64,000 nucleotides of DNA from Clostridiaceae bacterium (GTDB taxonomy: Bacteria > Bacillota > Clostridia > Clostridiales > Clostridiaceae): the NCBI GenBank assembly GCA_902363375.1, contig CABIZX010000001.1, positions 992,001 to 1,056,000 on the forward strand, read 5' to 3'. The notes beneath the pieces were generated by a model, which searched no databases, was not told the DNA's origin, and saw only the letters and a program-made list of their open reading frames with translations. Positions 43,808 through 51,375 of this stretch are shown in pieces. Numbering within the stretch: position 1 is the stretch's first letter; every line of letters starts with the position of its first letter. The position numbers were made by a program, and so were the translations under genes.

Positions 43808-43853
43808 AAAGTAGCACTATAATATTTAGATTATTATAGTGCTACTTTACTTT
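43808..43853 (+). terminator. Terminator of the acyltransferase operon
   Basis: AAAGTAGCACTATAAT (43808-43823) pairs with ATTATAGTGCTACTTT (43833-43848). Confidence 0.92.
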
Positions 43854-43871
43854 TATAATATTAAACTGTTT

Positions 43872-44089
43872 CAAATAAAAAATCATTTAAAAATGAAACC
43901 TTAGACCTAATAAGTGATGATGAGTTAATTCATATAATGAAAGAGTTCTTTTATAATAGCTGTCAAGGTTCATTGGAACTTTTGCAAGAGAGGGAACTAT
44001 GTAGAGTTGCTCATAATATAAAATACGGTATTTTTGACTATTTAAATATATTTGAAGATGAAGAAGTAGTAGGTGATGAAAATGAATAA
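43872..44089 (+). pseudogene. DUF6323 C-terminal remnant
   Basis: A frame without a proper start reads NETLDLISDDELIHIMKEFF then CQGSLELLQERELCRVAHNI and an acidic tail. This matches the C-terminal half of DUF6323, the usual partner of DUF6179. The first half is absent, so the gene is truncated. Its stop overlaps the start of the DUF6179 remnant in the normal coupled manner. Confidence 0.75.
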
Positions 44090-44474
44090 AAATATTATAG
44101 AAGACAATGGCATAATAACTGAAAATCTTAGTGAAGAGCATTAAGAAAATAAAATTTTGTATGTTAAAAGGGGAGGAGCTAGTAAAGGAAAAAGTAGAAA
44201 AGGCGAGGAAAGCTCTAAAATTTGTAACTCAAAATAAATTATCTATAGATAATTATGCTTATAATGATACTATTGATTATAGAATACCATTATTTTTTAA
44301 GGAGTATAACTTCAATTTTGGTAGTCATGAGACTCCTGGGTCTATCGATTATCCCTTATGCAACGATAAAATAGATAAAGTATAGGAATAGAGTATATAG
44401 AAGATTATTTAAAGAGGATAAGTTCTACGAGAAGAAATCAAGTAATAGAATTATCTAAGAAGATTAATATTTAA
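44082..44474 (+). pseudogene. DUF6179 remnant with internal deletion and frameshift
   Basis: The ATG at 44082 after AGGTGATGAA reads MNKNIIEDNGIITENLSEEH and then a stop, a normal DUF6179 N-terminus. Similarity resumes in another frame with SIDNYAYNDTIDYRIPLFF, FGSHETPGSIDYPL and NDKIDKV, then a 1-nt shift restores GIEYIEDYLKRI to a TAA. The middle of the gene (several hundred codons in family members) is missing. Inactive. Confidence 0.8.
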
Positions 44475-44562
44475 TTGAAAGTATAATGTTATGTTTAATT
44501 GATATATTTTACAAACAGGAATATGCTGTAAGTAAGGTATACATTACAATGGAGGGTTACTT

Positions 44563-44799
44563 ATGAAGAATAGAATAAAGAAATTTAGAGAATCTATGGG
44601 AATAACTGAAGAACAACTAGGTAAGCTTATAGGGGTATCTAGGCAAGCAAGTAATGCTATAGAGACAGAAAAATTTGAGCCTTCAATATGGTTATCTTAT
44701 GACATTTCACAAGTATTTAATTGTTCTATAGAGGATGTTTTTATTTTTAAGAAAAGTGAAAGAAAATCTAGGGTGCAGCAAAGTAGAGGTGTAGTTTAA
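44563..44799 (+). CDS. XRE-family helix-turn-helix regulator
   Basis: 78 aa, HTH_3 type: NRIKKFRESMGITEEQLGKLIGVSRQASNAIETEKFEPS followed by LSYDISQVFNCSIEDVFIF, the fold of small Cro-like regulators. GGAGGG precedes the ATG. A TGTAA-N12-TTACA repeat with a GTATAC core (44527-44548) overlaps the region upstream of the ribosome site and could be its own operator. Its stop codon abuts the peptide deformylase ATG, so the two are translated together. Confidence 0.88.
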   Translation: MKNRIKKFRESMGITEEQLGKLIGVSRQASNAIETEKFEPSIWLSYDISQVFNCSIEDVFIFKKSERKSRVQQSRGVV

Positions 44800-45252
44800 A
44801 TGGCATTAAGAAAAATTAGACTTTCAAATGATAATATATTAAGAAAAAAGAGTAAAGTCGTTGAAAAAGTAGATGATAGAATACGAATGATTTTAAATGA
44901 TATGGCAGATACTATGTACAACACGGAAAATGGTGGTGGATTAGCAGCACCTCAGGTAGGTATATTAAAAAGATTGGTTGTAATAGATATGGGACAAGGA
45001 TTGATAAAGTTAGTTAATCCAAGAATAGTTTATAAAGAAGGCGAACAAAATGTGGTAGAAGGTTGCTTAAGTATACCCAATACTTGGGGAAAATTAAAAA
45101 GGCCAGCAAAGGTTATAGTCCAGGCCTTAGACGAAAACGGTGAGGAAGTAACATTCAATGGCACAGGGGATTTAGCAAAATGCTTCTGCCACGAAATTCA
45201 TCATTTAGATGGAATACTATTTACTGATCTTGTAACAGAGTATGTAAAATGA
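44800..45252 (+). CDS. def: Peptide deformylase
   Basis: 150 aa. Removes the N-formyl group from new polypeptides. Motif 1 GGGLAAPQVG, motif 2 EGCLSIP (metal Cys) and motif 3 CHEIHHLDG (HExxH) are intact. It starts directly at the stop of the XRE gene with AGGTG inside that gene. Def is more often next to fmt or priA; coupling to a small repressor is unusual, and this is likely a second, regulated copy. Confidence 0.93.
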   Translation: MALRKIRLSNDNILRKKSKVVEKVDDRIRMILNDMADTMYNTENGGGLAAPQVGILKRLVVIDMGQGLIKLVNPRIVYKEGEQNVVEGCLSIPNTWGKLKRPAKVIVQALDENGEEVTFNGTGDLAKCFCHEIHHLDGILFTDLVTEYVK

Positions 45253-45322
45253 GGAAATATAAATGTTATGGGAAATTGATTTAAGTTTAGAAGACGAAAA
45301 AACATAAACTAGTTTTGTAAGC

Positions 45323-45368
45323 AAAATTATCTGATTGTATAGAGACAATTAGATAATTTTATTTTTTT
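45323..45368 (+). terminator. Terminator of the XRE-def operon
   Basis: AAAATTATCTGATTGT (45323-45338) pairs with ACAATTAGATAATTTT, then ATTTTTTTATT. Between here and 45564 there is no gene I can see. Confidence 0.92.
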
Positions 45369-45581
45369 ATTGTATTTAAGCATTACAATTTTAATAGAAA
45401 AATATAATATTAATTAACAACAAGAAAACTACATAAAAGTTTTAGAGGCTTTAAATAAAAGTAAATAAAATTTCTTTACTATCATAAAAGAATTTATGTA
45501 ATATAAAGGATATTATAACAAAAACTTCTCATATGATATATAATTTAAATAGATATCTTATATTAAGGAGTGTGTATTAGT

Positions 45582-46334
45582 ATGAATGAGCAAAGTATAA
45601 AGAATAAAAAGGCATGGGAATATAGAGCATATGAATTTTGGAATAAAAGAGATGGAGCACCCTTGAATAAAGCTAATAAGATACTAAATAATCTTGGAGA
45701 ATGCTTAAAAAAGCATAAGGAGTACTTTAATAACATAGAAGATAAGAAAATAGCTAATCTCTGTGGATCCAATGGAAGGAAAGCAGTTCCATTGGCCCTA
45801 CTAGGTGCAAAGGTAACGGTATTTGATATTTCAGAAGAAAATAAAAAATATGCTCTTGAATTAGCTCATTGTGCCAATACTTCTATAGATTATATTGTTG
45901 AAGATGTATATGATATTGATTTAAACATTTATGGTAATTATTTTGATATTTTATATTTAGAGGGAGGAATATTGCATTACTTTAATGATATAGATAGGTT
46001 AATGAATCTTCTTTATTCATTATTAAAACATGAAGGAAGAATGATTTTAAGTGATTTTCATCCATTGAAAAAGTATTTTGATAATGATGGAAAAATCAAT
46101 GGCGAAGTTAATTATTTTGATAAGACTTTAAGAAAAGGTGATTTGGCATATAAGCAGTTCTTTAGTGAAGAAGAACAAAGTGCCTTTCCAGATGTATCAA
46201 TTAGATTATATACTATTAGCGAAATCATAAATTCTATAGTTAAAGCTGGTTTTACATTAAAGAAATTTGAGGAGCATCCAGGTTGGAATAATGAAAATAT
46301 ACCGTGGGAATTTACTATATTAGCTGATAAATAG
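45582..46334 (+). CDS. Class I SAM-dependent methyltransferase
   Basis: 250 aa; AAGGAG lies 11 nt before the ATG at 45582. SAM-binding elements are IANLCGSNGRKAVPLALLGAKVTVFDISEEN (motif I and acidic loop) and YFDILYLEGGILHYFNDIDRLMNLL. The family methylates small molecules or tRNA/rRNA; the substrate is unknown. It is cytoplasmic. A GNAT pseudogene follows 12 bp later. Confidence 0.88.
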   Translation: MNEQSIKNKKAWEYRAYEFWNKRDGAPLNKANKILNNLGECLKKHKEYFNNIEDKKIANLCGSNGRKAVPLALLGAKVTVFDISEENKKYALELAHCANTSIDYIVEDVYDIDLNIYGNYFDILYLEGGILHYFNDIDRLMNLLYSLLKHEGRMILSDFHPLKKYFDNDGKINGEVNYFDKTLRKGDLAYKQFFSEEEQSAFPDVSIRLYTISEIINSIVKAGFTLKKFEEHPGWNNENIPWEFTILADK

Positions 46335-46346
46335 GTAAATGTAGAG

Positions 46347-46613
46347 ATGATGATAAAAAAGAGTGTAGTGGAGATATGGGGAATATACTTATTACCTGAA
46401 TATTGGAATATGGGCATAGGTACAGAATTATTTCATTGGGGAGTAAATGAATCAAAGGGAAGAGGATACAAAGAAATAACATTATGAGTTCTTGAAGAGA
46501 ATTTGAGAGCAAGAAAATTTTATGATAAATTTGGTTTTTATCATGATGGAACAGTAAAGGAAGTTAATATAGATAAGTCATTAAAGGAATATAGATATAT
46601 AAAAATTAACTAA
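46347..46613 (+). pseudogene. GNAT acetyltransferase remnant
   Basis: The frame from ATG 46347 reads VVEIWGIYLLPEYWNMGIGT, a GNAT motif A, then EITL-stop-VLEENLRARKFYDKFGF. The TGA at 46485-46487 stands where family members have Trp (TGG to TGA), and the N-terminal third is missing. The end is EYRYIKIN. It is a truncated, broken copy. Confidence 0.85.
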
Positions 46614-46615
46614 CT

Positions 46616-46655
46616 AAGGAGGTGTCTTTTAGGAATAATCCTAAAAGTTAATATG
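46616..46655 (+). promoter_or_regulatory. Ribosome site separated from its start codon by a hairpin
   Basis: AAGGAGGTG (46616-46624) is 30 nt before the ATG at 46653. The spacer holds CTTTTAGG (46626-46633) pairing with CCTAAAAG (46640-46647). Folding it out leaves 8 nt between GGAGG and ATG, the optimal distance. No other ribosome site is present. Confidence 0.65.
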
Positions 46656-47324
46656 AAAAATTATAAAGAAAAATTAAACTTAAAGGGAGAAACACTAGAA
46701 GAATTTTTGCAAAAATATAATCCCGATAAATATAAGAAACCAGCAGTAACAGTGGATACATTAATATTTACAATGAAAGAAATATCTAGAGAAAGTAAAG
46801 AGCTAGAAATTCTATTAATAAAGAGAAAGAATCATCCTTGCATAGACCAGTGGGCAATTCCAGGAGGATTTATAAATATTGATGAGGATATAGAAGCAGC
46901 AGCTCGTAGAGAGTTGAAAGAAGAAACTGATGTTGATGATGTTTATCTAGAACAGTTACATACTTTTGGAAGTATAGGAAGAGATCCAAGGGAGAGGACT
47001 ATCAGTGTTTCTTATATGGCTTTAGTAGAGCATGATAAATTAAAACCTAAAGCAGGGGATGATGCAGCTGAGGTAGCTTGGTTTACTATTGAAAAATGTA
47101 TTATAGAATCCAGTGAAGAAGAAAATAAATATAAGCTAATTCTATGTAATACAGAAAGGAAAATTATAATGGAATACACAGTGATTGAAAAATATGTAAG
47201 TAAGGGAATTGGAAAAGCTGTAGAAGCTTATATAGAACCTTCAAAGGAAAGTACAGATTTATTAGCATTTGATCATGAGAAAATGATTAATCTGGCAGTG
47301 AGGAGATTAAATACTATTATATAA
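46653..47324 (+). CDS. Nudix hydrolase
   Basis: 223 aa. The Nudix box GGFINIDEDIEAAARRELKEET is complete (G-x5-E-x7-REL-x-EE) and preceded by CIDQWAIPGG. The N-terminus carries TVDTLIFTM, and the C-terminal part holds a helical extension, a common layout of NrtR/ADP-ribose-type hydrolases, though no winged helix is clear. The start is served by the hairpin-bridged ribosome site. Substrate unknown; a nucleotide-diphosphate derivative is expected. Confidence 0.88.
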   Translation: MKNYKEKLNLKGETLEEFLQKYNPDKYKKPAVTVDTLIFTMKEISRESKELEILLIKRKNHPCIDQWAIPGGFINIDEDIEAAARRELKEETDVDDVYLEQLHTFGSIGRDPRERTISVSYMALVEHDKLKPKAGDDAAEVAWFTIEKCIIESSEEENKYKLILCNTERKIIMEYTVIEKYVSKGIGKAVEAYIEPSKESTDLLAFDHEKMINLAVRRLNTII

Positions 47325-47423
47325 GTTTAATCTAGAATAGTTTTGTAGCTCAATAAGTTGTAATTCACATATTGAATTTTCATGAAATAGTGTAGTGATA
47401 ATAAAATTATAAGGAGTAAAAAC

Positions 47424-48059
47424 ATGAATAAATATTATGAAGAAACAAGAAAGTTTTTAAAAAGATACTTATTTTCTAAGGATAATATTGATGAAATTGA
47501 AAAAAAGTATAGATATGAACACACATTAAGAGTCGCTACTATAGGAAAAGAAATTGCAGAAAAAGAAGGATTAAATGAATTAATAGTTGTTTTAGGATGT
47601 TTGCTACATGATGTTGGAAAGTTTGATACAGATATTGGAATAGAACATGGTAGAGTTTCTGCTAAAGTAGCAAGAGAATTTTTAAATACTTTAGATTTAT
47701 CACAAGAAGTGATAGAGGAGATATGTTATGGTATTGCAATTCATGTAGATGGAAAAGCAGATTTTGAGTTTAATGGTACAGTAGAATGTGAAATTATTAG
47801 TGATTGCGATAATATTGACCGTTTTGATGCCTATAGAGTTTTTGATACTTTAAAATGGGACAAGTTTGATGTATTGAATAATACAGAGGCCATTGCTCTG
47901 CTAAAGAATAGGGTTGAAAGGTTACAGAAACTTCTCAAAGAAAAATTTTCTACTAAGACTAGCACTGAATATTTTCAGGATAGGGTAAATATTCAGCTTG
48001 AATACTATAAAAAGCTGTTAAATCAATATGAGAGTACATATTCATATTTTAGTGAATAG
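47424..48059 (+). CDS. HD-domain hydrolase
   Basis: 211 aa. The metal-binding pattern is YRYEHTLRVATIGKEIAE (H), VVLGCLLHDVGKFD (HD), GIEHGRVSAKVAREFL (H) and IISDCDNIDRFDAY (D). It resembles stand-alone HD phosphohydrolases acting on nucleotides. ATAAGGAG precedes the ATG. It follows the Nudix gene by 99 bp and may be co-transcribed, suggesting nucleotide house-cleaning. Confidence 0.87.
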   Translation: MNKYYEETRKFLKRYLFSKDNIDEIEKKYRYEHTLRVATIGKEIAEKEGLNELIVVLGCLLHDVGKFDTDIGIEHGRVSAKVAREFLNTLDLSQEVIEEICYGIAIHVDGKADFEFNGTVECEIISDCDNIDRFDAYRVFDTLKWDKFDVLNNTEAIALLKNRVERLQKLLKEKFSTKTSTEYFQDRVNIQLEYYKKLLNQYESTYSYFSE

Positions 48060-48101
48060 TACATAATAATTAAGCTATTTATAGGATAAGTAAATAAATA
48101 A

Positions 48102-48130
48102 CCTTGCAGAAGAGGACAAGAATTGCAAGG
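48102..48130 (+). terminator. Stem-loop between HD and AraC genes
   Basis: CCTTGCA (48102-48108) pairs with TGCAAGG (48124-48130), 15-nt loop, no T-run. It may be an operator or weak terminator. Confidence 0.4.
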
Positions 48131-48176
48131 ATTAATGCAATATAACTTGATATACTTTTATTAAAGGAGGATAGAT

Positions 48177-49070
48177 ATGGAGCTTTTAGAAAGAATGAAT
48201 AGAGCCGTTGAATATATAGAAACTAATCTAACAAATAAAATTGGCTATGAGAAAGTAGCCAATGAAATTGGATATTCAATACATCATTTTCAAAGAATGT
48301 TTTCTTTTATTACTGATATTTCAATGGCAGAGTATGTTAGACGTAGAAGGATGACTATGGCAGCTTTTGAATTGCAAAACAGTTCTATGAAGGTTATTGA
48401 TATTGCATTAAAATATGGATATGAGTCACCAGAAGCTTTTGCTAGAGCATTTCAAAACTTACACGGCATTACTCCTACAGTAGCAAGAAATAAAGGAATC
48501 GGTCTAAAGGCTTATCCACGTATATCTTTTCAAATTTCTATTAAAGGAGTAAGTGAAATGAAGTATAGGATTGAAACAAGAAAAGATTTTCAAGTTTATG
48601 GCATTGAAAGAATATTTGATATTAGTAATGATGAAAACCTAAGGGAAATACCAAGATTTTGGAATGAAGTCTTAAGTAATGGGGAATGTGATAAGCTAGC
48701 TGAATCTACAGGAAATTTAAATAATCAAGGTGAGTTATGTCCGGTAAATGCAGTATGTGATTATAAAAAAACTGAAGGAACTACTTTCCCATATATGATA
48801 TATGCTTTAAAAAGTAATAAAAGTGATACTAGAGGTTATAAGGTAGTAGAGGTTCCATCAGCTACTTGGGCAATCTTTACTTCAGAGGAATATGATATGG
48901 GGGATGTGAGTATTGCTTTTCAAGATTTAAATAAAAGGGCACATACGGAATGGTTACCTACATCAACTTACAATAAATTAGAAGGCTATGACTTAGAGAT
49001 GTATTATGAAAAGAGTAATGGAAAGGGATATTGTGAATCTTGGATTAGAGTAGAGTCTAAAGTAGAATAA
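48177..49070 (+). CDS. AraC-family regulator with GyrI-like effector domain
   Basis: 297 aa. Residues 5-105 are the double HTH (VEYIETNLTNKIGYEKVANEIGYSIHHFQRMF, then MKVIDIALKYGYESPEAFARAFQNLHGITPT). Residues 125-297 are a GyrI/SOUL-like small-molecule binding domain (MKYRIETRKDFQVYGIER, PFMIYALK-type core). This is the layout of Rob/SoxS-like multidrug sensors. AAAGGAGG precedes the ATG. It ends where the phage-derived scar begins. Confidence 0.9.
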   Translation: MELLERMNRAVEYIETNLTNKIGYEKVANEIGYSIHHFQRMFSFITDISMAEYVRRRRMTMAAFELQNSSMKVIDIALKYGYESPEAFARAFQNLHGITPTVARNKGIGLKAYPRISFQISIKGVSEMKYRIETRKDFQVYGIERIFDISNDENLREIPRFWNEVLSNGECDKLAESTGNLNNQGELCPVNAVCDYKKTEGTTFPYMIYALKSNKSDTRGYKVVEVPSATWAIFTSEEYDMGDVSIAFQDLNKRAHTEWLPTSTYNKLEGYDLEMYYEKSNGKGYCESWIRVESKVE

Positions 49071-49072
49071 AT

Positions 49073-49465
49073 TTAAACAAGATTAAAAGGAGCAGCAATA
49101 ACTTCATCATCAGATAATTCATAAAGCTTATTTAAGTCTAAGGTACCACTGGTTACAGCTTAACTAATCCCTTTTATGTAATTAACCTTTCTCATAGATA
49201 AACCACATTTTAGGATATCTTCTGAGGAAACTAAAGAAATTGTATTTGGAGTAATTTCTCTCAGAAGATCTAAAAGTCTACACCAAACAGTATCAGCTGC
49301 TTTTGAGGAAATTTGTTGCCATACAATACTTTTTATAAGTGCAGTAAACAGATTAGGAATTACTTCTCGTTTTATAATGTCGATTCTATCTATGGCTGCA
49401 CCTAGTTTTTTATTTTTCTTTTTTTAGTAATTAAGTTCAATTTGAGTATATTTAAAAATTTCCAT
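49073..49465 (-). pseudogene. DNA-3-methyladenine glycosylase (AlkA-like) remnant
   Basis: Minus-strand frame from ATG 49465 reads MEIFKYTQIELNY-stop (49424-49426), then KLGAAIDRIDIIKREVIPNL, SIVWQQISSKAADTVWCRLL, KCGLSMRKVNYIKGIS-stop (49160-49162), and KLYELSDDEVI before similarity ends. These match the HhH-GPD DNA glycosylase family. The catalytic half is missing. The ATG overlaps the end of ogt, so the two formed a coupled alkylation-repair operon. The truncation point coincides with a 21-bp phage-like repeat. Confidence 0.85.
49082..49102. repeat. 21-bp repeat shared with the XkdX fragment
   Basis: ATTAAAAGGAGCAGCAATAAC matches 50078-50098 at 20 of 21 positions. In the XkdX fragment it encodes ALKGAVIT. 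Here it marks the truncated end of the glycosylase remnant. Confidence 0.75.
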
Positions 49466-49679
49466 GTTGCTTCTCCAATTCTAAAAGATATGATTTTACT
49501 TCAAGTCCACCTAAATAGCCTGTTAAATTTCCATTTGAAGAGATAACTCTATGGCAAGGAATAAATAGTGGAATTGGATTTCTGTTATTTGCAAGCCCAA
49601 CGGCTCTATAGGCTTTAGCATTATTTAATATATGTGCTATTTCTTTATAACTTTTAGTTTTCCCATAGGGAATATCACA
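49452..49679 (-). pseudogene. ogt: ogt (methylated-DNA cysteine methyltransferase), 3' half
   Basis: The C-terminal half of Ogt: LCDIPYGKTKSYKEIA, AVGLANNRNPIPLFIPCHRV (the Cys acceptor in PCHRV is intact) and LTGYLGGLEVKSYLLELEKQ. It begins at the insertion junction, so no intact reading frame exists. Its 5' half is at 50972-51229. Together the halves would make a normal protein of about 155 aa that repairs O6-alkylguanine. Confidence 0.9.
49669..49679. repeat. 11-bp direct repeat, left end of the insertion in ogt
   Basis: GGAATATCACA (TGTGATATTCC in the ogt sense) at 49669-49679 recurs at 50973-50983, bounding the inserted DNA. It encodes the same residues (CDIP) in both halves of ogt. Confidence 0.8.
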
Positions 49680-50026
49680 AAGGAAGTACATGGAGAAGAA
49701 TTGTGTAATGAACTATATAAAAATGGAGCTTTAATACTAGATGAAGAATTATGGCAATACGCAGTATCCTTTGGAGAAATTGAGTTTATAGGTATTAAAG
49801 AAGATAGGGAATATATAATAGAAGATAAAGATTTATTTAAAAGAGTGGATCAACCAGTAGATGATACACTGGAACCTCCAAGTAGAGAAGAAAGAATAAC
49901 GACTTTAGGTGAACAATTAACACAAGAGAAACTTAAAAATATACGAAAGGATTCTACGATAGCACACTAGGACAAGAACTTGCAAAGGTAAAATTAGAAG
50001 TAATAAATATGAAGGGCAGTAATTAA
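49680..50026 (+). pseudogene. Phage tail-associated protein remnant
   Basis: An open frame with no true start reads EVHGEELCNELYKNGALILD, then WQYAVSFGEIEFIGIKEDRE and ERITTLGEQLTQEKLKNIRK. A 1-nt shift near 49966 joins it to LGQELAKVKLEVINMKG and a TAA. The end is typical of small proteins encoded before xkdX in phage tail modules. The 5' end is cut at the insertion junction. Confidence 0.65.
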
Positions 50027-50027
50027 T

Positions 50028-50138
50028 ATGAGTTTTTGGACATTAGCTTATGATCAAAGATGGGTAACGGAAGAAGCATTAAAAGGAGCAGTAATAACAC
50101 CTACTAATCAGTGCGGAGAGATAACACCAGAAGAGTAG
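50028..50138 (+). pseudogene. XkdX-family phage protein fragment
   Basis: 36 codons: MSFWTLAYDQRWVTEEALKG, then AVITPTNQCGEITPEE, a TAG, and in the same frame KMITGIEFVV. XkdX proteins end EE-(F/Y)-K-x-ITG, so the TAG interrupts a gene a few residues from its end. A short protein could still be made. Confidence 0.7.
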
Positions 50139-50343
50139 AAAATGATTACTGGCATAGAATTTGTAGTATAAGACATAAAGCTTTTTTATTTTATTTAAAT
50201 TAGTAATAGAAAAAATGTAAATGAGCTAAGTGTTATATTAAATAGATAGTTTAGAGATGAAAATTGTTTGTTTTAGAATATATTACATGGTATAATTTAG
50301 CATAAATTATATTGTATAGGATAATCTAGGGGGAAAATTAGAA

Positions 50344-50868
50344 GTGAAGCAATTTTTTAGAAAGCATATTCGATTAGTTACGGTAATAGTACTATTATTT
50401 ATTATTTATATGGGATATCTCACTTCAAAACAATCAGTTAATATAGACGACGAATTAGATAAAGTGATATCAGATTATATTCTTGATAAATTTGAGGATG
50501 GTTATAAAGAATTTGAAGCACATAAGATTTATGGTATTGAAGAAAAAGATAATATAATTAATGTGTATATGTACTCATTATGCAGAGGATATTCATTGAG
50601 TAATAAAACATTTTATATGAGAGGTGAGTACTCACATCCGGTATTCATGACTTTAAAGAAAAATAATAACGAGTATAGTGTTGTCGAATGTAAAGAGGCT
50701 GAGTATGGTATTAACTATGAAGAATCTGTAATGAATATATTTCCCAAAGCATATATAAAAAAAGCTTTGTATGATACTGAGTATTCTGCCGGATTAAGGG
50801 AAAATATAAGAAAACAAGCTAAGAAATGGTTAAAAGAAGAAGGATTAAAAGGATTTTTTGTGCAATAG
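50344..50868 (+). CDS. Membrane-anchored protein of unknown function within the insertion
   Basis: 174 aa from a GTG 10 nt after GGGGG. One N-terminal membrane helix (VTVIVLLFIIYMGYL), then an extracellular mixed domain (YKEFEAHKIYGIEEKDNIIN, YMRGEYSHPVFMTLKKNNNEY) and a basic helical end. The layout resembles Firmicute proteins with a pilin-like or DUF4829-type exterior domain, but I cannot assign a family. It is the only intact gene in the insertion and may be host or phage cargo. Confidence 0.65.
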   Translation: MKQFFRKHIRLVTVIVLLFIIYMGYLTSKQSVNIDDELDKVISDYILDKFEDGYKEFEAHKIYGIEEKDNIINVYMYSLCRGYSLSNKTFYMRGEYSHPVFMTLKKNNNEYSVVECKEAEYGINYEESVMNIFPKAYIKKALYDTEYSAGLRENIRKQAKKWLKEEGLKGFFVQ

Positions 50869-50971
50869 ATAATATTTATATTCTATTTTAGTCACTATAT
50901 AAAGTTATAATAAATATATAGTGTTGATATTACTATGCTTGTGTACTATGGTTTATAGGTATATAGTACAT

Positions 50972-51229
50972 AGGAATATCACATAGAGATGCCCATACAT
51001 CATTCATGAATTTAGTACCTTTTGGGTTAAGTGGAAGATTGAAAGCCTTACGCTTACCAAGAAAATATTCCTGAAGTTGATTATTTGCTTCTATTAAAAT
51101 TGGGGTTTCTTTGATATAAAATTCAAGAGAAGCTGAACTGTTTTCAAAAAATACATTTGTTATTTTGTTATTCTCCTCGGCAATACCTATCTGGCCTATA
51201 GTAGTTTCATAATAGAAGAGATTTTTCAT
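50972..51229 (-). pseudogene. ogt: ogt, 5' half
   Basis: From ATG 51229: LFYYETTIGQIGIAEENNKI, LQEYFLGKRKAFNLPLNPKG and VWASLCDIP, the N-terminal half of Ogt. After TGTGATATTCC the frame runs into foreign sequence (MYYIPINHSTQA, stop at 50933). The reading continues in the 3' half at 49679. The ribosome site is weak. Confidence 0.9.
50973..50983. repeat. 11-bp direct repeat, right end of the insertion in ogt
   Basis: Second copy of GGAATATCACA; see 49669-49679. Confidence 0.8.
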
Positions 51230-51321
51230 GAGCTACTATTGCTACTTTCATAAGTATATATATTTTACCAGATATTATTAAAAGTGTCTTAATATATTTT
51301 GTAATTTATAAAATATATTAT

Positions 51322-51354
51322 AATTAAGGAATCCCTTTATGAGATTCCTTAATT
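51322..51354 (-). terminator. Hairpin after the ABC-F gene
   Basis: AATTAAGGAATC (51322-51333) pairs with GATTCCTTAATT (51343-51354). The T-run is weak, but the stem is perfect. Confidence 0.65.
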
Positions 51355-51375
51355 AATGTTTAAATCATTATCAAA

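Larger units (their letters stand above)
49680..50972 (+). mobile_element. Phage-derived segment inserted in ogt
   Basis: About 1.3 kb with gene order opposite to ogt. It holds a frameshifted phage tail-type gene, an XkdX-like fragment with a premature stop, and an intact gene of unknown function. The 11-bp repeat at both ends fits a phage attachment core or target duplication. No integrase or transposase is present, so it is a deleted remnant. Confidence 0.75.

Noticed and set aside
43887..44141. Minus-strand 84-codon frame
   Set aside because: It is opposite the DUF6323 and DUF6179 remnants, lacks a ribosome site and resembles nothing.
45263..45307. 14-codon frame after the deformylase gene with a GAGGAAA site
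   Set aside because: Too short, no recognisable product and no wider support.
49632..49680. Start of the phage-type frame in ogt sequence (MCYFFITFSFPIG)
   Set aside because: These codons are the antisense of ogt; phage-like coding begins only after the junction at 49680.
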